Source: Pontimonas sp. (GTDB taxonomy: Bacteria; Actinomycetota; Actinomycetes; Actinomycetales; Microbacteriaceae). Taken from it: 5,906 bases of DNA. The stretch is taken from assembly GCA_021741925.1 (NCBI GenBank), contig JAIOWW010000071.1:1-5906 (forward strand), written 5' to 3'. The position numbers were made by a program, and so were the translations under genes. The notes under the pieces are model-generated. The model was not told the origin of the DNA, did not search any database, and was given only the letters and a program-made list of their open reading frames with translations. Below, piece after piece: positions 1 to 5,569 of this stretch; the stretch's first letter is position 1; each line of letters starts with the position of its first letter.

Positions 1-1
1 C

Positions 2-373
2 GCAGAAATTGTGGTGGTGACGACCCCGCAGAAATCTGCGGCTGATGTGGCATGGCGCTCAGGTGACGTTGCTCGGCAGACAGGTCAGAAGGTTCTCGGG
101 GTCATCGAAAACATGTCTGCCAGCACTCTCCCTGATGGGCGCGTGCTGGACGTGTTCGGCTCCGGTGGTGGAGAGGAGACCGCGACGAGGCTCGGTGTTC
201 CCCTGATGGGGAGCGTTCCGCTCTCGCCAAGGCTTCGTGAAGCCGGAGACGCAGGGGTTCCCCTGGTGCTGAGCGACCCCGACTCTCCCGTGGCACAGGA
301 AATCATCCGCGTCGCCGAGGCGATTGTTCGCGGAGGCGAATCACTCGCCGGAAAGAAACTTCCTTTCGCCTAA
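2..373 (+). CDS. mrp: Mrp/ApbC (NBP35-type) P-loop ATPase, C-terminal part
   Basis: This is the 3' end of a gene that begins before the window; the frame is open from base 2 to the TAA at 371-373, about 123 codons. Visible family signatures are VVVTTPQ (the late beta strand of the ParA/MinD-like fold), VLGVIENMS, LGVPLMGSVPLSPRLREAGDAG and LSDPDSP near the end. The family comprises cytosolic ATPases that carry or help assemble iron-sulfur clusters. The P-loop lies upstream and is not seen. Many bacterial Mrp proteins have a CxxC cluster-binding pair just after ENMS. Here that region reads LPDGRVLDVFGSGGG, and the fragment contains no cysteine at all. I believe this is typical of actinobacterial Mrp proteins, but I say so from memory. 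The stop codon overlaps that of the convergent permease gene by 4 nt. Identity is confident; the iron-sulfur role is family knowledge. Confidence 0.9.
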   Translation, partial: AEIVVVTTPQKSAADVAWRSGDVARQTGQKVLGVIENMSASTLPDGRVLDVFGSGGGEETATRLGVPLMGSVPLSPRLREAGDAGVPLVLSDPDSPVAQEIIRVAEAIVRGGESLAGKKLPFA

Positions 374-387
374 GCGGCGAAGAGTGA
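341..387. terminator. possible bidirectional terminator hairpin at the mrp/permease convergence
   Basis: A long imperfect inverted repeat covers the two overlapping stop codons. TCAC plus TCGCCG (341-350) can pair with CGGCGA (375-380) and GTGA (384-387). Inside it, GAAAG (351-355) pairs with CTTTC (363-367) around a 7-nt loop. That gives about 15 base pairs interrupted by internal loops of 7 and 3 nt. No T-tract follows on either strand, so it is not a classical intrinsic terminator. The position between two converging genes is what makes it plausible. Part of the complementarity could be chance, because the sequence is also coding. Confidence 0.35.
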
Positions 388-1161
388 GCTCAGCATCATG
401 AATGCGGCAGCTATCAAAGCGAGACCGATCGTAACGTTCAAAAGGCGGGCAGGCGCCTTTCCGGCGAGCGCGCTACCCAGGAGGACACCGGGGAGAGAAC
501 CAATCAGCAGATTTGCAAGCAATTCAAGGTCGACTAGCCCTCCCACGAAATAGGAAAGTCCAGACACTAGGGCGATAGGCACAGCGAATAGCAAATCAGT
601 GCCCACCAGAGCTCGGGGCGATGTTCCTCGTGGACTCACTCTCGTCAAAAGGGCCATTCCCAGGGCTCCTGCACCCACAGAGGTCAATGAAACCGCGAGA
701 CCAATTCCCGCACCTCCTGCGGTAGTCAGGACCACAGGTGGGCCCTCCCCGTTTGTGGCAACTGGGTTGGGCTGGCTCTGCCTACTGAAAGCCCTCCAGA
801 GCAAGCTTGCGGCGGCGAGAAGAATCACCAACGCAAGTGGAATCCGAAGAACATCGTTAGCCACTGTTGTCTCAGCAAGAAAGAGTACCGCTGTAACTCC
901 AGCGCCAACACCGATTAGACCTCCTGCCCACAAGCGTCGCAGCACAGGCCAGTGAACTCCGCCATGGCGAAGATGAGTCAGCCCCCCCACCAGCTTGGTG
1001 ACTGACGCATACACCAGGTCCGTGGCGATTGCTACTGCCGGACTTACCCCAAAACCCGCAATCAAGATCGGTGTCATGAGAGCACCAGCACCGACACCGG
1101 TCAGGCCAACAAGCGCGCCCACGACGACGGCGATCAGTGTCACGCTGACATCAAAATCCAC
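370..1161 (-). CDS. TauE/SafE (DUF81) family sulfur-anion permease
   Basis: This is an integral membrane protein of 263 residues, the usual size for the TauE/SafE family, whose members move sulfite, sulfoacetate, sulfate or related anions across the cytoplasmic membrane. Two similar halves are visible: GVGAGALMTP (residues 22-31) followed by AIATDLVYAS (44-53), and SVGAGALGMAL (161-171) followed by ALVGTDLLFAV (184-194). This internal duplication is typical of the family. Some seven to eight hydrophobic segments surround a polar stretch at about residues 123-142. The GTG start at 1161-1159 is the earliest possible, since an in-frame TGA lies two codons upstream; no Shine-Dalgarno is evident. 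The gene is divergent from cysD-cysNC across a shared promoter region, which suggests sulfate or sulfite as substrate. From memory, the Corynebacterium cys cluster also carries a permease of this kind (CysZ) linked to sulfate uptake. Direction of transport and substrate cannot be read from the sequence. Confidence 0.88.
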   Translation of the reverse strand: MDFDVSVTLIAVVVGALVGLTGVGAGALMTPILIAGFGVSPAVAIATDLVYASVTKLVGGLTHLRHGGVHWPVLRRLWAGGLIGVGAGVTAVLFLAETTVANDVLRIPLALVILLAAASLLWRAFSRQSQPNPVATNGEGPPVVLTTAGGAGIGLAVSLTSVGAGALGMALLTRVSPRGTSPRALVGTDLLFAVPIALVSGLSYFVGGLVDLELLANLLIGSLPGVLLGSALAGKAPARLLNVTIGLALIAAAFMMLSSLFAA

Positions 1162-1178
1162 AATTCACAGCGTGGCGC

Positions 1179-1210
1179 AATATAACATTCTTGTCAAGAA
1201 AATGTATATT
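1179..1210. promoter_or_regulatory. divergent promoter pair with a central palindrome (candidate operator)
   Basis: The perfect 13-bp palindrome TTCTTGTCAAGAA lies at 1188-1200, in the 91-nt gap between the permease and cysD. Flanking it symmetrically are two copies of the same -10-like hexamer TATATT: at 1205-1210 on the plus strand (for cysD) and at 1184-1179 on the minus strand (for the permease). For cysD, ATAACA at 1182-1187 matches 4 of 6 bases of the -35 consensus with a 17-nt spacer, so the palindrome would fill most of the spacer. The permease -35 is poor. Predicted start sites would give a leader of about 36 nt for cysD and about 11 nt for the permease. A bound protein here could control both directions at once. 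The regulator is unknown, and I do not recognise the motif. Confidence 0.5.
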
Positions 1211-1213
1211 TGG

Positions 1214-1223
1214 ATTCTAGAAT
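1214..1223. repeat. second short palindrome in the divergent promoter
   Basis: ATTCTAGAAT is a perfect 10-bp palindrome just downstream of the cysD -10-like hexamer, near the expected transcription start. Its TTCT/AGAA arms repeat the outer arms of the 13-bp palindrome at 1188-1200, with no central spacer instead of five bases. Centre-to-centre distance is about 24-25 bp, a little over two helical turns. It could be an accessory operator, or chance in an AT-rich stretch. Confidence 0.3.
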
Positions 1224-1252
1224 TACTCTTACTCGTGATAAAGTTAAGAATT

Positions 1253-2686
1253 ATGCCAAAACACTCTCTCGCAAACACCTCGCTCAACGGGCACACATGG
1301 ACAGTGAAAACGCTTCACGCCGAGCTCCAGGACACACCGGAGACGCCGTCTCTGCGAACAGTGCACCGCGGTATCGCAGAGTTGTTCGGTTCCGCTGTCG
1401 TCAAATCTCCCGATTTGGTAGAGAATGCGTCGGGAAAGAGGCTCAACCCCCTCATCCTTCCCGCGCTCGCAGAGTGGTTGGACTCCAAAAAAAGACCTCT
1501 AGAGATAATCCAGTTGGTCTTCGTGGAGGGCACCCCCACGATTGTCCTGGTTAGCTCCAAAGGGCGCCTCATGTGGCGGGCAGTAGTGAGGGGCAACCCT
1601 GGTGACATTCCAAAAGCTATCACTTCGGTTATTAAGGACCACGGCGGAAAATTTGCGTTACTTCCCCATGGCACACTCCGACAAGAACTGTCCAAGGTCG
1701 ACCTCCCCGGAAATGTTCTGAATCTGACATCATTGCTGCCGCCAGAGCCTTTCGTGCCAGAAGAGCCACAGTCTCTGTCCGCTCCCAACTCGCACAGCTA
1801 CCTCGACGATCTTGAACGCGAGAGCATCAACATCATCCGCGAAGCTGTCGCGAGCGCGCGCAACCCGGGCATGCTCTTCTCCATGGGTAAAGACAGTATG
1901 GTCATGCTCACTCTCGCACGTAAAGCTTTCGCACCCGCCCCCGTCCCCTTCCCTCTCGTGGTTATTGATACCCGCTGGAAATTTCAGGACATGTATCGCT
2001 TTCGGGAGCACCTCCAGGCCGATCCGAACCTGTCGGTCATAGTGCATGTCAACCCCGAGGCAATTGAGAGGAACGTAAATCCCTTCGATTTTGGGTCGGC
2101 AACTCACACCGACATCACGAAAACGCAGGCTTTACGGCAAGTCTTGGACGCTCATCAGTTTGATTTCGTCTTCGGGGGCGCCAGGAGAGATGAAGAGAAA
2201 TCGCGTGCTAAGGAGAGAGTCTTTTCGGTGCGAAACGCTAACCACGGGTGGGACCCCAAGAGACAGAGGCCTGAACTGTGGAACCTGTACAACACCACTC
2301 TCGTTGACGGCCAGACGATGAGGGTTTTCCCGATTTCGAACTGGACGGAGTTAGACGTGTGGCGCTACCTGGAGAGAGAAAAGGTTGACCTAGTACCTCT
2401 GTACTACTCGGCGCTACGCCCCTACGTCAAGAGAAACAGTGCGCTGCTCATGGTTGACGACGAAAGGTTTCCTCTGGAGGAGGGGGAACAGGTGATTTTT
2501 GACCACATCAGGTTCCGCACGCTCGGGTGTTATCCCCTCACTGGGGGAGTCCTGTCACGGGCAGAATCTCTGGGTGACATCATCGCTGAGCTCGAAAAAT
2601 CCCACATCTCAGAGCGCAGCTCTCGGGTCATCGATTTCGACCAAGGTGCCAGCATGGAGCAGAAAAAGAAGGACGGTTATTTCTAA
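1253..2686 (+). CDS. cysD: sulfate adenylyltransferase subunit 2 (CysD) with a novel N-terminal extension
   Basis: This is the small, catalytic subunit of ATP sulfurylase, which makes APS from sulfate and ATP together with the CysN GTPase. The protein has 477 residues. CysD homology runs from about residue 183 (YLDDLERESINIIREA) to the end (SMEQKKKDGYF), about 295 residues, a normal CysD length. It includes the PP-loop SMGKDS (210-215), GGARRDEEKSRAKER, RPELW, FPISNWTELDVWRYL and FRTLGCYPLTGG. Residues 1-182 are extra: an HTH-like segment (17-46), a beta-rich then helical part (83-162) and a Pro/Ser-rich linker (163-182). The frame stays open upstream of 1253, but that part is promoter sequence and antisense to the permease, and the codons at 1202-1252 (CTA, TTA, ATA, AGA) are unlike the gene. 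ATG 1253 has only a weak purine-rich leader. GTG 1754 would give a CysD of ordinary size (310 residues) but has no good ribosome site. The stop codon shares one base with the cysNC start. Confidence 0.93.
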   Translation: MPKHSLANTSLNGHTWTVKTLHAELQDTPETPSLRTVHRGIAELFGSAVVKSPDLVENASGKRLNPLILPALAEWLDSKKRPLEIIQLVFVEGTPTIVLVSSKGRLMWRAVVRGNPGDIPKAITSVIKDHGGKFALLPHGTLRQELSKVDLPGNVLNLTSLLPPEPFVPEEPQSLSAPNSHSYLDDLERESINIIREAVASARNPGMLFSMGKDSMVMLTLARKAFAPAPVPFPLVVIDTRWKFQDMYRFREHLQADPNLSVIVHVNPEAIERNVNPFDFGSATHTDITKTQALRQVLDAHQFDFVFGGARRDEEKSRAKERVFSVRNANHGWDPKRQRPELWNLYNTTLVDGQTMRVFPISNWTELDVWRYLEREKVDLVPLYYSALRPYVKRNSALLMVDDERFPLEEGEQVIFDHIRFRTLGCYPLTGGVLSRAESLGDIIAELEKSHISERSSRVIDFDQGASMEQKKKDGYF

Positions 2687-4485
2687 TGTTGAGAGACGTC
2701 CTTCGGATCACCACAGCGGGAAGTGTCGACGATGGCAAAAGCACACTCATTGCGCGCCTGCTGCTCGATACGAAGTCCATTCCCGAGGACCAGATTTCTG
2801 GAGTTTTGGGCTCTTCCGTCGACCCTACTCGGATAGCGGACCTTCTCGATGGTCTCGAGAGCGAGAAAGAGCAAGGAATCACCATCGATGTGGCGCATCG
2901 GTTCTTTGATTCCCAGCAACGCAGGTACCACCTCTCTGACTCCCCCGGTCACGAGCAGTACACACGAAACATGGCCACTGCTGCTGCCGGAGCTGACGTC
3001 GTCATCCTCGTCATCGATGCTTCCGCGGGAATAAAGCCCCAGACAACACGGCACCTCAGCATCGCCTATCAATTAGGAGTGAGGCAGTTCCTCGTCGTTG
3101 CAAACAAATGCGACCTGATTCAGTACTCCTCCAAAGTATTGGCTGCTCTGGAGAAAGACATCAACAACCTCTTCAGTGGCTACGCAGACACAGAGTGGTC
3201 ATTTATACCCGCAAGTGGCACAGAGGGAGCCATGGTCGTGACACGAGGCTCACGAATGCGATGGTACAAGGGCCCAACGATTCTTGAGGCCCTAGATCGC
3301 ATCAGTCGGGAAGCTCAGCGCGAGGGCCCCGCGGCAATCGCTGTTCAAATGGTGCAGAGGCTGGGCAACCGCACGAGGGTTTACTTGGCGTCAGTTCTTC
3401 GAGGACAGGTCGAGGACGGAATGGTGCTCACCATTTCCCCCGGAGGGACGACGGGAACACTCAAGAACTTGACGGTGAACGGTCGTCCCTCACCAAGCGC
3501 AAGCGTCCGATCAGAAATTGCATTCGAGCTAGCGGAAGAACGAGACGTGGAGAGGGGCGCCCTGCTCACCCACAACTCCTCTATCTCCTCATCCCACCAA
3601 TGGGATGCCACCCTTATTTGGCTTGGTGCTGAAGAGGGCGTCATCGGTCGCCCCTACATTGCAAAACTTGGGTATCAAACCGGGCGAATTACCGTTACAC
3701 GAGCTTCTGAATTGTCACCCGAGGAAAACAGACGAGGCGAGGTCCGGGTTCTTGCCCCCAATGGAACGTATCGAGCAACCATTTCCGGACAGCAGGATTT
3801 TGCGCTTGCACCTTTTCATGAATTCCCGGAAGCAGGACGATTCATTCTGGTCAGCCCAGAAGACGGTCAAACAACGGCTGTTGGGCTCGTCAACTTCTCC
3901 TTGCGCCGTTCAGACAACATCCGGCCGCACACCTTTGGTTTAGACCAAGAACACCGAGAGGAGCTTGCAGGGGGTAGGGGGAAGGTCCTGTGGTTCACTG
4001 GCCTATCTGGCTCGGGAAAATCCACTATTGCCGACCAGGTTTCTCAACAGCTCACCGAATCCGGACGCATTGTCGCCATCCTGGATGGCGACAACCTCCG
4101 GACTGGACTCAACAGTGATCTTGGATTCACCGAGGCAGACAGAGTGGAAAATATTCGGCGCACCGCAGAGGTTGCCAAGCTGATGGCCGAAACGGGCGTG
4201 ATCGTTGCCGTGAGCCTGATATCTCCTTACCGTCAGGACAGAGAGCGTGCGAGAGAAATTATTGGCAGCGACCGTTTCTCGGAAATCCATGTTGCTACGT
4301 CCCTATCAATTTGCGAGGGACGGGACCCGAAGGGTTTGTATAAGAAAGCTCGAGCTGGCGAAATCCCCAACTTCACGGGAATTAATGCTCCTTACGAAGA
4401 ACCGCCACATCCCGACCTCGTCGTTGATGGTGCCGGAAAACTTAAGGACCAAGTAAGAAAGGTCTTATCTCTGGTCGAGGACTAA
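2686..4485 (+). CDS. cysNC: CysN-CysC fusion: ATP sulfurylase GTPase subunit plus APS kinase
   Basis: This bifunctional cytosolic enzyme has 599 residues. The N-terminal CysN part uses GTP hydrolysis to drive APS synthesis by CysD: G1 GSVDDGKST (12-20), EKEQGITIDVA, G3 DSPGHEQY (85-92) and G4 NKCD (140-143), followed by two beta-barrel domains to about residue 425. The C-terminal CysC part phosphorylates APS to PAPS: P-loop GLSGSGKS (439-446), DGDNLR, DLGFTEADRVENIRR, SPYRQDRER and RDPKGLYKKARAGEI followed by NFTGINAPYE. Such fusions are common in actinobacteria and proteobacteria. Oddities are all in the GTPase half: G3 has DSPG for the usual DTPG, G4 has Cys where Met or Ile is usual, and the G5 region reads SGTEGAMV (177-184) where SAL-GDNV is usual. 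The kinase motifs look intact. The start ATG overlaps the cysD stop (TAATG), so translation is probably coupled; AAGGA lies 12 nt upstream. The stop overlaps that of convergent tatB. Confidence 0.96.
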   Translation: MLRDVLRITTAGSVDDGKSTLIARLLLDTKSIPEDQISGVLGSSVDPTRIADLLDGLESEKEQGITIDVAHRFFDSQQRRYHLSDSPGHEQYTRNMATAAAGADVVILVIDASAGIKPQTTRHLSIAYQLGVRQFLVVANKCDLIQYSSKVLAALEKDINNLFSGYADTEWSFIPASGTEGAMVVTRGSRMRWYKGPTILEALDRISREAQREGPAAIAVQMVQRLGNRTRVYLASVLRGQVEDGMVLTISPGGTTGTLKNLTVNGRPSPSASVRSEIAFELAEERDVERGALLTHNSSISSSHQWDATLIWLGAEEGVIGRPYIAKLGYQTGRITVTRASELSPEENRRGEVRVLAPNGTYRATISGQQDFALAPFHEFPEAGRFILVSPEDGQTTAVGLVNFSLRRSDNIRPHTFGLDQEHREELAGGRGKVLWFTGLSGSGKSTIADQVSQQLTESGRIVAILDGDNLRTGLNSDLGFTEADRVENIRRTAEVAKLMAETGVIVAVSLISPYRQDRERAREIIGSDRFSEIHVATSLSICEGRDPKGLYKKARAGEIPNFTGINAPYEEPPHPDLVVDGAGKLKDQVRKVLSLVED

Positions 4486-4850
4486 CTGGCGTCAGGATCG
4501 AAAGGCGCTGGGGTCCCCTGCTGGAGGCGCTTTCGCTTCTGATACGCAGATTCCATCACCACGGGCGCGGCCACAGCTTCGGCGGGAGTGTCCGGGCTCT
4601 CCTGGAGGGCTTCTCTGATGATGCGCCGGGGGTCATATTGACGGGGGTCTAGTTTTTTCCAGTCCATGTCATCAAAGTCCGGGCCAAGCTCTTCACGCAT
4701 GCGACCCTTAGCCCCAGAGGCCATGTCCCGAAGTTGCCGAACAAGGCGGCCGAATTGAGCTGAGTAGGCCGGAAGTCGGTCGGGGCCAATCAGAAACAGC
4801 GCGATGATGCCAATCACCAGCAGTTTTTCAATGGTCAGCCCGAAAGACAC
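4482..4850 (-). CDS. tatB: Sec-independent protein translocase subunit TatB
   Basis: This 122-residue protein is part of the twin-arginine translocase, which exports folded proteins across the cytoplasmic membrane; TatB helps TatC recognise substrates. The single N-terminal membrane helix is at about residues 8-21 (EKLLVIGIIALFLI). It is followed by the family hinge GPDRLP, an amphipathic helix (FGRLVRQLRDMASGAKGRMREEL) and the acidic DFDDMDW. The KLDPRQYDPRRIIREA block is characteristic of actinobacterial TatB. The tail from about residue 85 is low in conserved motifs. GTG at 4850-4848 is the first possible start, because an in-frame TAG lies two codons upstream; a G-rich run abuts it too closely to be a good ribosome site. 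No tatA or tatC is in the window. The gene is convergent with cysNC (4-nt overlap) and divergent from the methyltransferase. Confidence 0.93.
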   Translation of the reverse strand: MSFGLTIEKLLVIGIIALFLIGPDRLPAYSAQFGRLVRQLRDMASGAKGRMREELGPDFDDMDWKKLDPRQYDPRRIIREALQESPDTPAEAVAAPVVMESAYQKRKRLQQGTPAPFDPDAS

Positions 4851-4863
4851 CCCCTAACAATAA

Positions 4864-4912
4864 CCGGAAGACCTGGGCCACCGCCCTAGGCTTCCTACCA
4901 AGGAGCTTCCGG
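4864..4912. promoter_or_regulatory. structured spacer between tatB and the methyltransferase (possible three-way junction)
   Basis: CCGGAAG (4864-4870) is perfectly complementary to CTTCCGG (4906-4912). Between them two further hairpins fit almost without unpaired bases: CCTGGGC (4872-4878) with GCCC and AGG (4883-4886, 4888-4890) around loop CACC, and C plus TCCT (4891, 4893-4896) with AGGAG (4901-4905) around loop ACCA. On the plus strand the second hairpin would hide the strongest Shine-Dalgarno-like run, AAGGAG (4900-4905). No clear promoter is visible in this GC-rich spacer. It could be an RNA leader, an operator or coincidence. Confidence 0.3.
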
Positions 4913-4931
4913 GCAAGAATTGGGGACAGAC

Positions 4932-5561
4932 ATGTCAGACAAAGAACTCAGCTGGCGCTTCATTGAAGAGCGCGTGGGTGAGGATGCGGACATAGAAAGA
5001 GCGAGAAAAGCCTCACTGGAGCACGGTGTGGACCCCATTACGGCGAGTGCTGGCCAATACATCGCCACCATTGCCACCTCTCTTGATGCGAAGAGCATTA
5101 TCGAGGTGGGAACAGGGCTCGGTGTGGGGACACTGTGGCTTGCTCAAGCCTGTCCCGACGCCCACATCACCTCGATTGATTCTGAGCTTGACCACCACGT
5201 CAGCGTTCGAGAAATTCTGACCGAAGCAGAAATCCCCACCTCCAAGGTGCGCCTGATTACCGAGAAGGCCCTGGACGTGCTTCCCAAGATGAACGAGGCC
5301 AGCTACGACCTCGTGGTCATTGATGCTGACTTCCAGAACGCCCAGGCCTATGTTGATCACGGATTATCGCTGGTGAAACCACGCGGGAGCGTCATTGTTG
5401 TCGGGGTCTTAGGGGATGACCTCGTCGCTGACCCCGCGAAACGGGATGACAAGACTTCGGCCTACCGCTGGTTGCTCAAAGCTCTTGAGGACCGCGACGA
5501 TGTCCTGCACACCGTGAATCTCATCGGCGATGGCCTCGTGCACATCGTCCGCTTGCCCTAG
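4932..5561 (+). CDS. O-methyltransferase, family 3-like (actinobacterial Rv1220c type)
   Basis: This is a class I SAM-dependent methyltransferase of about 209 residues with unknown substrate. Motif I is IIEVGTGLGVGTLWLA, followed by ITSIDSE after the second strand and the DLVVIDAD strand. The ending GDGLVHIVRLP resembles the Mycobacterium Rv1220c tail as I recall it. In catechol-type family 3 enzymes an Asp-Asn pair after the next strand (usually VVDNVL) helps bind the metal. Here the strand reads VIVVGVLGDD, so that pair is missing, which makes a metal-dependent mechanism doubtful. Start choice is uncertain: ATG 4932 has GGGGA 5 nt upstream, while in-frame TTG 4920 has the better AAGGAG but 14 nt away. 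I prefer the ATG. The gene is divergent from tatB, and its stop lies 8 nt from that of convergent DUF3117. In mycobacteria the homologue also lies near tatB and sigE; no sigE is seen here. Confidence 0.85.
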   Translation: MSDKELSWRFIEERVGEDADIERARKASLEHGVDPITASAGQYIATIATSLDAKSIIEVGTGLGVGTLWLAQACPDAHITSIDSELDHHVSVREILTEAEIPTSKVRLITEKALDVLPKMNEASYDLVVIDADFQNAQAYVDHGLSLVKPRGSVIVVGVLGDDLVADPAKRDDKTSAYRWLLKALEDRDDVLHTVNLIGDGLVHIVRLP

Positions 5562-5569
5562 GCCAGGCA

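Noticed and set aside
599..955. Open frame of 118 codons on the plus strand opposite the permease gene
   Set aside because: Arg/Pro/Ala/Thr-rich, low-complexity translation typical of the antisense of a membrane-protein gene; the permease frame is clearly real.
995..1252. Upstream open extension of the cysD frame, including a hydrophobic MYIWILELLLLVIK-like start at ATG 1202
   Set aside because: The stretch to 1161 is antisense to the permease gene. The stretch 1202-1252 is the AT-rich promoter region, with codons (CTA, TTA, ATA, AGA) unlike the neighbours. The apparent hydrophobic helix follows from AT richness.
1162..1252. Possible SAM or other sulfur riboswitch in front of cysD
   Set aside because: The expected leader is only about 36 nt, too short for known sulfur-related riboswitches, and no matching core motif is visible.
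1315..1788. Open frame of 157 codons on the minus strand, opposite the CysD extension
   Set aside because: No recognisable motifs, no ribosome site or promoter, and it lies wholly inside the cysD frame; considered a shadow frame.
1754..2686. Start of an ordinary-length CysD at GTG 1754
   Set aside because: It would give 310 residues, but no good ribosome site precedes it, and it would leave 167 open, protein-like codons upstream unexplained. Kept only as a testable alternative.
4495..4540. Direct repeat GGCGCT and GGGGTCCCC at the tatB 3' end, as a possible terminator or insertion scar
   Set aside because: The palindrome arms are only 4 bp and the direct repeat is 6 bp inside coding sequence; expected by chance at this GC content.
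5013..5360. Open frame of 115 codons on the minus strand opposite the methyltransferase
   Set aside because: The methyltransferase motifs on the plus strand are unambiguous; no independent support for the reverse frame.
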